Shown here: positions 1-6,504 of the stretch, piece by piece | How positions within the stretch are numbered: position 1 is the first letter of the stretch | Layout of the letters: every line of letters starts with the position of its first letter | DNA from: Selenomonadaceae bacterium | GTDB lineage: Bacteria > Bacillota > Negativicutes > Selenomonadales > Selenomonadaceae | DNA length: 14,458 nucleotides | Direction of reading: 5' to 3' | NCBI GenBank assembly: GCA_016280345.1 | Contig: JAEEGN010000294.1 | Coordinates: forward strand, 1-14,458 | The notes under the pieces: model-generated | What the model was told of the DNA's origin: nothing | Database searches by the model: none | The model's input: the letters and a program-made list of their open reading frames with translations, nothing else | Translations under genes and position numbers: made by a program

Positions 1-317
1 CGTTCCAGATACAGCATCCATTCAAAATAATACGGCGCGGTCTCGCAGAGGAACGTGCCGTCCATATCGAACACCGCGATCCGGTCAGCGACCGGGATGA
101 AATTCTCGCTTCCCGTATTCGTCACGTCCCTGACGTAGGAAACCAGCGTTTCCTTCGCGACGGAATCCTCCGTCCAATAGCGGAGGTCGCCCGACGGCGA
201 CACCTCCATCGCCGCCATTTCCTCCCGCGTTGCCGCCTCCACCGCGGGGGTGAAAATCGAGGCTCCGAGCCCGATGGCCGTTGCCAGCACGACAGAGCAT
301 AATATCTTGTGATTCAT
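1..317 (-). CDS. Secreted HAD-superfamily phosphatase, N-terminal part (gene runs off left edge)
   Basis: The leftward reading frame from ATG at 317 is open to the window edge and gives 105 residues. Residues 1-29 form a typical signal peptide: a Lys near the start, a hydrophobic stretch LCSVVLATAIGLGASIF, then a small-residue region ending VEAA. At residues 83-88 is FDMDGT, HAD motif I; D84 would be the nucleophile and D86 the general acid/base. This predicts a phosphatase exported across the membrane, related to phosphoserine-phosphatase-like or non-specific acid phosphatases; the substrate is unknown. The start is fixed by AGGAGGA at 326-333, and an ATG at 324 is followed at once by a stop. 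The cap domain and motifs II-IV lie outside the window. Family is seen directly; export and substrate class are inferred. Confidence 0.85.
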   Translation of the reverse strand, partial: MNHKILCSVVLATAIGLGASIFTPAVEAATREEMAAMEVSPSGDLRYWTEDSVAKETLVSYVRDVTNTGSENFIPVADRIAVFDMDGTFLCETAPYYFEWMLYLE

Positions 318-378
318 GGCATGTTCCTCCTTAGCCTTGACCGAATCGCGCCTTGCCTTAGCGATGACCTGCACGCCT

Positions 379-407
379 ATTATACTACGTTGATTACTCC
401 TTGCGAA
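379..407 (-). promoter_or_regulatory. Probable promoter of the HAD phosphatase gene, with overlapping palindrome
   Basis: On the minus strand TATAAT (384 to 379) is a perfect -10 box. With a 17-nt spacer the -35 position reads TTCGCA (407 to 402), a moderate match. The -35 lies in a palindrome with arms CGAAAG and CTTTCG around ATA (404-418), which could bind a regulator. The left end of the insertion sequence begins only 6 nt beyond it, so any upstream control sequence has been displaced. Confidence 0.55.
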
Positions 408-424
408 AGATACTTTCGTCTCAA

Positions 425-455
425 AACACAGAAACCATAAAATTTACGGTAATAG
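425..455 (+). repeat. Left terminal inverted repeat of the insertion sequence
   Basis: This 31-nt block pairs with 2082-2111. The outer 12 bases are identical and an inner 13-nt motif TTTACGGTAATAG matches with one missing base; the middle 6 bases differ. The inner motif is repeated in direct orientation at 594-606. Confidence 0.8.
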
Positions 456-553
456 AAACCCCATCTTGACACTGCTAAATCAGTTCGTTTCAGAAAAACC
501 AGCTAAAACGGGACACTGGCACCCCTGCTGACGAAGAAACAGCGTTCAATGGC

Positions 554-582
554 TTGACATAGCGTCTCACATGGCATATACT
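554..582 (+). promoter_or_regulatory. Strong sigma-A promoter of the transposase gene
   Basis: TTGACA (554-559), a spacer of exactly 17 nt, then TATACT (577-582) give a near-consensus vegetative promoter. Transcription would begin near 589-590, immediately before a second copy of the IS-end motif TTTACGGTAATAG (594-606), which ends at the ribosome binding site of the transposase. Transposase bound to that motif could repress its own gene; this is inference. Confidence 0.75.
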
Positions 583-593
583 TATTCCGTATA

Positions 594-606
594 TTTACGG
601 TAATAG
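594..606 (+). repeat. Internal copy of the IS-end motif TTTACGGTAATAG
   Basis: The 13 nt are identical to 443-455 in the left end. The motif lies between the predicted transcription start and the start codon, and its last bases merge with the GGAG ribosome binding site (606-609). It is a candidate transposase-binding operator. Confidence 0.6.
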
Positions 607-617
607 GAGTGAGCCCT

Positions 618-2099
618 GTGAGCATCCCCGAAAACATCAAGAAGCATCGCCCAAAACAACTCGGCGCTTCCGAAGTGCGCTGTATTGGGGGAAAATACTA
701 CGTCTACCTCGTTTCTTCGCGGTGGGACCCAGAGAAAGGCCGGCCCCAGAAAATCACCGGCAAAAGCATTGGAAAGATCACCGAAGCCGACGGATTCATC
801 CCGAACGCGGCCGGCCTCAAGCTTATGCAGGGAAAGCGCTTGGTGCCAACGGCTGCTCCTGTTGTCAAAGGCTATGGTGCATATGAGATGCTACAGCAGC
901 TCTCGCCTGGCCTTGCCCCGGCCCTTCGCCAGCACTTTCCTGACATTTTCCGGGAGATCAGGGCTGTTGCCCTGATCCGCCTTGTCGATGGCGTCTCCTC
1001 GACCAGAATGGTGCAACCTATGTTTCTGGCGTCTAGTCTGAGCGATGCTTGCGACGACATTGCCGTGTCCGAAGAATCTGTCCGGCATTTCGTGGCCAGA
1101 CTTGGCTCCATGCAGGGACGTCTGGATTCTTTCATGCGGGACATGGTCATGCCGGGAGCAACACTACTGTTCGACGGTACCACCATCTTCACGCGTTCCT
1201 CCGATTCTCTGGCCGCCAAGGGGTATAATCCCGACCACCGCCTGAACACTCAGGCACGGATTCTGTATGTGTTCGACAAGGGCTCCCACCGGCCGGTATT
1301 CTATCGTATCTTCCAAGGTTCTGTCGTAGACAAGACCGCTTTCATGGAGACTATCCAATCGGCCGGCTGTACAGATTGCATCATCATCGCGGATAAGGGC
1401 TTCTATTCGAAGCAGAACCTTTCAGCCCTGATGCAGGCCGGAATGAAGTATATCCTTCCCCTGCGCGAGGATACCACGCTGGTAGCGCCTGTGTTCTATG
1501 AGCAGCCAGATGACAAATGGGACGGGGTGTTCACCTACAACAAGCGGGCCATATGGTATTGCAAGCGGCCGAGCGGCAACAAGGGGAATTTCATCTACAC
1601 TTTCCGGGATGATTCACGCCGGGCAGAGCTTGTCGGCCATTATGTCGAGCGAGCCGAGCAGAACTACGATGAGGCGCGGCGAGTGCCGCTGGATGTCAGG
1701 GGCGAGCCCCGGATAGGGTATTTCTCGTTCTGTAGCAACCTGGATGTCACGGCAAAGGAAATCTACATGGGGTACAAGGAGCGATGGGATATTGAGCAAT
1801 GCTTCGATTACCTCAAGAACAGCGTATCCACGTCCGCCTCGCATGCCCGGACAGATGAGTATTTCCGCGGATGGGCATTCCTGAACCATATGAGCCTGCT
1901 GTATTATTATGGCCTGGTGAACGCACTGCACAAGGCAGGGTTGGAAAGCAGCTTTTCGGCTGAGGATGTCCTTAAGCTGACCAAGAATATATATCTGGTA
2001 GATACAGGTGACGGGAAGGAGAAAAGAGTATCGGCGATTCAGAAGAAGACGATTGAGTTGTTGGAAGGTTTAGGTGTTGACCTATTACGTAAAAATTAG
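618..2099 (+). CDS. DDE transposase, IS4/IS1634 superfamily
   Basis: This 493-residue protein catalyses cut-and-paste movement of the surrounding insertion sequence. Its RNase-H-like core is complete: D186 (LLFDGTT), D259 (IIIADKGFY) and E393. E393 lies in the exact IS4 signature Y386-x2-R389-x3-E393-x6-K400 (within YKERWDIEQCFDYLK). The N-terminal ~75 residues (KYYVYLVSSRWDPEKGRPQKITGKSIGKI) look like the usual small domain of this group. I chose GTG at 618 because GGAG at 606-609 lies 8 nt upstream; an in-frame GTG at 609 has no ribosome binding site. The TAG stop lies inside the right inverted repeat. No frameshift or missing catalytic residue is seen, so the element may still be mobile. 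Base composition is visibly less GC-rich than the suf genes. Confidence 0.92.
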   Translation: MSIPENIKKHRPKQLGASEVRCIGGKYYVYLVSSRWDPEKGRPQKITGKSIGKITEADGFIPNAAGLKLMQGKRLVPTAAPVVKGYGAYEMLQQLSPGLAPALRQHFPDIFREIRAVALIRLVDGVSSTRMVQPMFLASSLSDACDDIAVSEESVRHFVARLGSMQGRLDSFMRDMVMPGATLLFDGTTIFTRSSDSLAAKGYNPDHRLNTQARILYVFDKGSHRPVFYRIFQGSVVDKTAFMETIQSAGCTDCIIIADKGFYSKQNLSALMQAGMKYILPLREDTTLVAPVFYEQPDDKWDGVFTYNKRAIWYCKRPSGNKGNFIYTFRDDSRRAELVGHYVERAEQNYDEARRVPLDVRGEPRIGYFSFCSNLDVTAKEIYMGYKERWDIEQCFDYLKNSVSTSASHARTDEYFRGWAFLNHMSLLYYYGLVNALHKAGLESSFSAEDVLKLTKNIYLVDTGDGKEKRVSAIQKKTIELLEGLGVDLLRKN

Positions 2100-2111
2100 G
2101 GTTTCTGTGTT
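2082..2111 (-). repeat. Right terminal inverted repeat of the insertion sequence
   Basis: The reverse complement begins AACACAGAAACC and continues to TTTACGTAATAG, matching the left end at 425-455 with a short divergent middle and one deleted G. The transposase stop codon (2097-2099) lies within it. Confidence 0.8.
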
Positions 2112-2155
2112 ATACCACATTTCTGCCCAAATAGCAAGCCCAAAAGGAGGGCACC

Positions 2156-2401
2156 ATGCGAAAACGCAGCTTTTTCCTCAATGACCACTGGGACATCACC
2201 CTCGACGACGCCGGGAATTTCCCGACGACGACGGGCCGGTACTGCGACGCGCAGAACGTCGCCAACGCCAGCCGGTGTTTCACCCGTGACGATTTTCCCG
2301 GCGTCGATGAAAGGCTTGCCATACTCCAGGCGGGAAGCCTTGTTTTTTTTCGTGGAAATAGAGCGGAGCTGCTCCACGGCTGTTCCCTGCTTCAACGGTA
2401 A
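2156..2401 (+). pseudogene. Truncated, frameshifted phage tail/baseplate-like gene start
   Basis: The ORF has an excellent ribosome binding site (AAAGGAGGG at 2143-2151, ATG at 2156) and encodes 81 residues. The first ~48 (RSFFLNDHWDITLDDAGN, YCDAQNVANASR) resemble, from memory only, the start of contractile-phage baseplate (gp25/GPW-like) or Mu-like gp46 proteins. After GVDE the frame looks broken: deleting one A from the GAAAGG run near 2308-2313 would give DEGLPY, an expected type of continuation; the present frame reads DERLAI. The rest is unlike a folded protein, and a T8 tract at 2341-2348 may be another slip site. It overlaps the 3' end of the nitroreductase gene by 10 nt in convergent orientation. 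I read it as a prophage remnant left of the nitroreductase gene; a small real gene is not excluded. Confidence 0.45.
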
Positions 2402-2904
2402 GTGACGGTTTCGGACAGGGGCTTGCGGTTCTCGTGATTGGGCAGCGGCTTGGCGGCCGCGTCAGCATAGCCGACGTCGAGCAGGATGGTCAACGCTTCG
2501 TTGTCCGGGAGCTGCAGCAGTTCTTTGGCCTTGTCCGGGTCAAAGAAGTTCAGCCAGCAGGTGTCAAGACCAATGGCCTTGGCGGCCAGGACGATGTGCG
2601 TGGCGACAATCGCCGCGTCCTCGGCGCCGGAGTTGTAAGCGCCGCCGGGATATTCGAAGACGTTGTTCTTGTCGTGGGCGATGGCCAGCACGGTGGGCGC
2701 GCCGTAGCGGCACGGCGTGATCTGGTCCGCCAGCGCCAGCGATTCCTTCGACTCCAGGACGTAGATGTGTTGCGGCTGGTTGTTCTTCGCGGTGGGAGCC
2801 AGCCGTCCCGCCTCCAGGATATTCTCCAGCTTGTCCCGTTCCACGGGCTTGTCCAGGTATTTCTTGCAAGAGTACCGCGCTTTTGCGAGTTCCAAAAATA
2901 CCAT
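2392..2904 (-). CDS. Nitroreductase-family flavoprotein
   Basis: This 170-residue protein belongs to the FMN-dependent nitroreductase family, which uses NAD(P)H to reduce nitroaromatics, quinones or other electrophiles in the cytoplasm; the natural substrate cannot be told. Supporting features are the N-terminal basic FMN-phosphate segment ARYSCKKY (residues 9-16), the APTAKNNQPQH stretch (36-46), the central helix SGAEDAAIVATHIVLAAKAIGLDTCW, and the near-C-terminal LLDVGYAD, where this family usually has GYP. The length is normal for the short class. Start: ATG at 2904 has AAGGAGG 8 nt upstream; an in-frame TTG further up lies in that site and is rejected. The gene stands alone, with about 420 bp of foldable non-coding sequence upstream and a decayed phage gene converging on it. 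Confidence 0.9.
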   Translation of the reverse strand: MVFLELAKARYSCKKYLDKPVERDKLENILEAGRLAPTAKNNQPQHIYVLESKESLALADQITPCRYGAPTVLAIAHDKNNVFEYPGGAYNSGAEDAAIVATHIVLAAKAIGLDTCWLNFFDPDKAKELLQLPDNEALTILLDVGYADAAAKPLPNHENRKPLSETVTYR

Positions 2905-3167
2905 CCTGTCAACCTCCTTCAAAGCACACGGCCGGTATGGCCACTTTCACGAAAGGGAATCCCTCATAAAAAAACTTAACCGTTTCCGCCGGTCGCCGTC
3001 AATCCGCCCCGGGTTCCGTTTCTTCCCATCGTCAGACTGTTTGCTCCCGGTCGGGTAGCTCCGTGAGGGGCGAATTGTCAAACAAGGTGTGACCTTAGCG
3101 AAAGGGGCTGTGGCGCCGGTGATTCCTTTCACTTTTTTCGTGGGTTGGTGGCCGTCGAAGAATCACC
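2905..3167 (-). promoter_or_regulatory. Candidate structured leader (5' UTR) of the nitroreductase gene
   Basis: This gene-free stretch has several strong inverted repeats. CAATTCGCCCC (3077 to 3067) can pair over 11 positions with GGGGCGGATTG (3010 to 3000), enclosing 56 nt. The single imperfect position is a G-U wobble on the minus strand but a C-A mismatch on the plus strand, so the RNA is probably made in the nitroreductase direction. Further upstream GGTGATTC (3167 to 3160) pairs perfectly with GAATCACC (3125 to 3118). Inside are a GCT-CCC/GGG-AGC hairpin and an AAGGT/ACCTT hairpin (3084-3096). A short hairpin ACCG/CGGT followed by T7 (about 2969-2990) could be an attenuator. I recognise no known riboswitch class, and no good promoter is visible except TTGACA near 3076-3081 without a matching -10. 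Inference only. Confidence 0.35.
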
Positions 3168-3326
3168 TTTCAACACTTCAAAGCTAAAAAATATATTCTG
3201 GCGAATATTCGTCGCTTCTGCGGGAATGGCGGCGAACCCATGCTGTATCATCGTTTACGGCCAATCGGAAAAAAGGGGGCTTTGCCAAAATGCGCGTTTT
3301 AGGAAAAGGTGCGCAATCCTTGCTCC
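3168..3326. other. Intergenic spacer between sbcC end and the nitroreductase leader
   Basis: No gene is seen here. It holds an AT-rich patch with a perfect 10-nt palindrome CGAATATTCG (3202-3211) and a possible weak -10 TATATT on the minus strand (3195 to 3190). A weak hairpin with arms TGCGC and GCGCA (3315 to 3291, minus strand), followed by TTTT, might end the sbcDC transcript 12 nt after its stop; the stem is only 5 bp. Confidence 0.4.
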
Positions 3327-6300
3327 TCAACCTTTCCAGCGGGCGTGGCTGCCGTCCTGGTCCTTGGTGACCAGCAACTGGTCCTCGATGGATTGCTTCA
3401 GTTCATCGACGTGGGAAATGATGCCGATGAGCTTCGAGCCGTTGGCTACCTGTTGGAGTACTTTCACGGCCTGGCCGCGGGAATGATCGTCGAGAGTACC
3501 GAAGCCTTCGTCGATGAACATGACGTCGAGATTGACCGCCGCGGTGCCCTGCTGGATCTGGTCGGCCATGCCTAGGGACAGTGCCAGCGCCGCCATGAAG
3601 GACTCGCCGCCGGAAAGGGTGTGGATCTTGCGCTCTTTTCCGTTCACGGTGGAGTACACCATCAGGTCGAGACCTTGATTTTTCCCTATGCCAGCCTGCT
3701 CCTCGGAGGTAACGTGAAGCTCGAACTGGCCCGCTGACATATCGCGGAAGCGGGTATTGGCCGCCTGCAGGATTTGCTTCAGGTAATAGCGCTGCACGAA
3801 GGTCTCGATGTCCATGTGCGCGCCGGTTACGTTGCCGGAAAGCCGCTGATAAAGACCGTTGACCTTCTCGTAGACCCGCGCTGTTTCACGGCGTTCCTCC
3901 ATAATCGGTGTTAGCGCGTCGCAGGCTTTGCGGTTCGCATGGTTCATTCCCTGAAGGCGCTCTCTGGCCTCGCTGGCTGCCTGAAACGCTTTGTCCGCTT
4001 CTTCCATTGCCGTCCGCAATTTTTCCATGTCGGGCATCGGACGATCGGCGATGGCTTCCCGGGCGGTTTTTTGCGCGCCTTCCGCCTCCGCCTTTTGGCG
4101 ATGATGGGCGTCGAGGCGTTCTTGCAGGCGCTCCGCTTCCTTCTTCTCATATTTCGCCGTGATTTCCTGCCACTCGGACTCTGCCCGGTCCCGTTCCTGC
4201 ATGATCGCTTCGTACTCCGCCCGGCGCTGTTCCGTTTCTTTGCGTTGCTCTGGCAAGGCCTTTTCGCAATTCGCGATCAGCGTCTCTGCCTGTTCCTTGG
4301 CGGTCCGCGCCGCCTGGGCATCGCCCTGCGCTTTCAGGAAAGCGGTGTCGACGTCCGTTTTCGCTTGCTGTTCTTTGGCAAGCAGTTGTTTGGCTTCATC
4401 TTCGCCGGCGAATACCTTTTGCTTTTCGAGATTTTCCCGTGTCGCCTGAGCCGCCGCCAGCGCTTCCCGGGCCGTCGTTACCCGGGAAGCTGCCTGGTCC
4501 TGCGCGTCCTGGAGCTTTTTCTTTTCCCGGTCGGCGCTTTCCAAAAAGGCTTTCGCCTTTTTCAGCTCGGATTCCTTTTGCGCCAGCGCCTTTTCTTCCG
4601 CCTGCGCCGTTTCCTGCCAATCGGAAAGTGCCTTCCGGGCCTGGGGCAGCTTCATTTCCGCCGGCAGGTCCGGAATGCTTTGGCTCATACGCTTCCGAAG
4701 CTGCTTTCCCAAAGTCTGGAATTGTTTCTTTTTCTCCTCCGCCAGCTTCCCCGCCGATTCGGCGGCAATGGCCGCGTTCTGCTGTCGCTTGTTGAGTGCG
4801 CCCTCTTCTTCCGCCAGCTTGTCGATGATTTCCTGCGTCAGACCGCGGGCTTCGCCCGACAGCTTGCAGGGCGACGGATGATCGAGGGAACCGCAGACGG
4901 GACAGGGCTCACCGGGACGCAATTCTTCTTTCGCGAGAATCCCCGCCCGGGCATTTTGCAGGGCGGTATTCTTTTCCCGGTATTCCAGGTTTTTCGCTCG
5001 CCATTGCTCGTTGAGCGTCGCGTAGTCTTCTTTCGCCTTATCCCGTGCCATTTCCTGGGCGCGTAGTTCCTGCTGCGCAGTCTCCAGGGCAGCGATATCA
5101 TCGGCGATGCGCTTCGCTTCCGCCTGCTTCACCCGAAGCAGCTTCTTTTGCGCGTCCACGTCGCCGATGGTGTCCGCTGTCTGACGATGGGCGCTCTCCT
5201 GCTTCTTGAAGTCGTCCAGTTTTTCCTGGGCGGATCTCATAGATTTGTCCGCATCCACTACGGCGAGGTTCTTTTTTTTCAGATCCTCGTCGGCTTTTTT
5301 GATGTTGCCGAAGATTTCTAAAGCGCGATTCACCCGCTCCGAGATCTGCGTGAAGCGTTTGTCCTGCTCCTGTTGCTCTTTCCGGGCCTTTTCCTCGCCG
5401 GCCGCCAATGCCTTTGCCCTGTTCGTCAGTTCCGGCAAGCGGTCCTTCTGCTCTTTCAGTTCTTTCCCGGTCTTTTTTTCGATTTTCGCCGCGTCCTCGT
5501 AACGCTTGTGGATGGCCTGAATCTCATAGGCGTCCCGTATCTGCGCCATTAGGGAGGCCGCTTCCTTCATTGCGTTTTCAGCGGTTGCGCAGTCTGCCAG
5601 TGTTTTCTCCGCCTGCCGGAGCTGGTCATAGGAATGTGCCAGCGACAGCGCCCTGGTATGCGTTTCATGGGCCTGGTCGCGGATTATTGCCTGGGCCTTC
5701 CAGGCCTCATCGGCGCGGCGGCTGTCTGCCTCGAGCTTTTCGCAAAGGTCTTTGAGCCCGGCCAACAGCGTTTCCAGGTCGGTGATGGCCGGCGTTTTCG
5801 ACGCAGTGATATTATTCCTGGTCGTCGTCAGAGGTTCCGCGTTGGGATAATCTTCGGGAACGACTACATTGTCGGCAAGTATCCGGCAGCCCGTGTGCAT
5901 ATTGTCAATGTTGTTTTTCAGTTCTCTTTGCCGCGCCGCCAGTTCGTCAATGATGGCCTGGAATATCCCCGTATTGAAGAGCTTGCGGAATATTACCTTC
6001 TTGTCCTTCGTTTCCTTCCGCAAGACATCCATGAATTCGCCCTGGGCAATCATGCCTACCTGCATGAATTGCGCTTTCGTGAGGCCGACAATCTCCTGGA
6101 GTTTTTCATCGACGTTGCCGTTGCCGCCCGGATAATCGCTGCCGTCCGGCATCGTTAGCCTCACCCGCTCGGACACAGGGGTTTTTCGCGTCTTTTTCTT
6201 ATAGGCGGGGTTTCGGCAAACGGTATAGATGCGCGGCTCGCCCCCCTCCATCTCCGAAAAGGTCAGCTCCACGAACGGCTCTTCTTCGGAAAACTGGCTT

Positions 6301-6503
6301 TGCAGTTCAACGCCGTTTTTCTTGTTTGTATTGGAACTGGCCTCACCGTACAGGGCGAAGACCATCGCGTCGAAAATCGTCGTTTTCCCGGCGCCGGTGT
6401 CCCCGGTTACGAGGAAGAGCTGCTGGCCCGTCCGGGTGAAGTCGATGACGGTTTCCTTGCCGTAGGAGCCGAAAGCGCGAATTTTCAGTCTGATTGGTCG
6501 CAT
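3327..6503 (-). CDS. sbcC: Exonuclease SbcCD subunit C (SMC/Rad50-like ATPase)
   Basis: The 1058-residue product is the ATPase subunit of the SbcCD nuclease, which opens DNA hairpins and trims double-strand break ends; it is the bacterial Rad50. The N-terminal lobe has Walker A GDTGAGKT (34-41). Long Lys/Glu/Ala/Gln-rich coiled coils flank a central zinc-hook CPVC (534-537), almost exactly midway. The C-terminal lobe has the signature LSGGES (963-968), Walker B MFIDEGFGTLD (995-1005) and switch H1031 (IISHVD). All ATPase residues are present and the length is normal. The start at 6503 follows AGGAGG (6513-6518) and lies 1 nt beyond the sbcD stop, so the two genes are translationally coupled. 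An upstream in-frame start at 6527 inside sbcD has no ribosome binding site. Confidence 0.97.
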   Translation of the reverse strand: MRPIRLKIRAFGSYGKETVIDFTRTGQQLFLVTGDTGAGKTTIFDAMVFALYGEASSNTNKKNGVELQSQFSEEEPFVELTFSEMEGGEPRIYTVCRNPAYKKKTRKTPVSERVRLTMPDGSDYPGGNGNVDEKLQEIVGLTKAQFMQVGMIAQGEFMDVLRKETKDKKVIFRKLFNTGIFQAIIDELAARQRELKNNIDNMHTGCRILADNVVVPEDYPNAEPLTTTRNNITASKTPAITDLETLLAGLKDLCEKLEADSRRADEAWKAQAIIRDQAHETHTRALSLAHSYDQLRQAEKTLADCATAENAMKEAASLMAQIRDAYEIQAIHKRYEDAAKIEKKTGKELKEQKDRLPELTNRAKALAAGEEKARKEQQEQDKRFTQISERVNRALEIFGNIKKADEDLKKKNLAVVDADKSMRSAQEKLDDFKKQESAHRQTADTIGDVDAQKKLLRVKQAEAKRIADDIAALETAQQELRAQEMARDKAKEDYATLNEQWRAKNLEYREKNTALQNARAGILAKEELRPGEPCPVCGSLDHPSPCKLSGEARGLTQEIIDKLAEEEGALNKRQQNAAIAAESAGKLAEEKKKQFQTLGKQLRKRMSQSIPDLPAEMKLPQARKALSDWQETAQAEEKALAQKESELKKAKAFLESADREKKKLQDAQDQAASRVTTAREALAAAQATRENLEKQKVFAGEDEAKQLLAKEQQAKTDVDTAFLKAQGDAQAARTAKEQAETLIANCEKALPEQRKETEQRRAEYEAIMQERDRAESEWQEITAKYEKKEAERLQERLDAHHRQKAEAEGAQKTAREAIADRPMPDMEKLRTAMEEADKAFQAASEARERLQGMNHANRKACDALTPIMEERRETARVYEKVNGLYQRLSGNVTGAHMDIETFVQRYYLKQILQAANTRFRDMSAGQFELHVTSEEQAGIGKNQGLDLMVYSTVNGKERKIHTLSGGESFMAALALSLGMADQIQQGTAAVNLDVMFIDEGFGTLDDHSRGQAVKVLQQVANGSKLIGIISHVDELKQSIEDQLLVTKDQDGSHARWKG

Positions 6504-6504
6504 T

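Larger units (their letters stand above)
425..2111 (+). mobile_element. Complete insertion sequence, IS4/IS1634 superfamily, about 1687 bp
   Basis: One intact transposase gene lies between two inverted ends. The outer 12 bases AACACAGAAACC at 425-436 are matched exactly in reverse complement at 2100-2111. The similarity continues inward to TTTACGGTAATAG on the left (443-455) and TTTACGTAATAG on the right (2093 to 2082), with a 1-nt gap. Length, single ORF and a YREK-type DDE transposase fit the IS4/IS1634 superfamily; IS1634-like is my best guess. I see no matching target duplication: the flanks are TCGTCTCAA on the left and ATACCACATT on the right. The exact ends could be a few bases off. 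The element sits between the HAD promoter and a phage-like gene fragment and seems to have spared both coding regions. Confidence 0.85.

Noticed and set aside
85..300. Minus-strand 71-codon Gly/Arg-rich frame at the left edge
   Set aside because: Out-of-frame shadow of the HAD phosphatase gene, which has a signal peptide, DMDGT motif and a ribosome binding site.
425..2111. Composite transposon or cargo gene in the IS
   Set aside because: Only one transposase gene fits between the ends and the 140 nt before it hold only the promoter and repeats.
2434..2979. Plus-strand 181-codon frame opposite the nitroreductase gene
   Set aside because: Antisense shadow; Val/Arg/Gly-rich with no ribosome binding site or domain.
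2970..3035. FMN (RFN) riboswitch before the nitroreductase gene
   Set aside because: ACCGGCGG and GATGGGAAGAA on the minus strand recall RFN conserved blocks, but they occur in the wrong order and without the six-stem layout.
2923..3326. tRNA, RNase P, SRP or 6S RNA gene in the long intergenic region
   Set aside because: No T-loop GTTCGANTC, no CCA end, and none of the conserved core sequences of these RNAs is present on either strand.
3939..5066. Long open frame on the + strand opposite sbcC (375 codons)
   Set aside because: It is antisense to an intact sbcC with all ATPase motifs; the Leu/Phe/Arg-rich product is what coiled-coil codons give in reverse, with no ribosome binding site or family motif.
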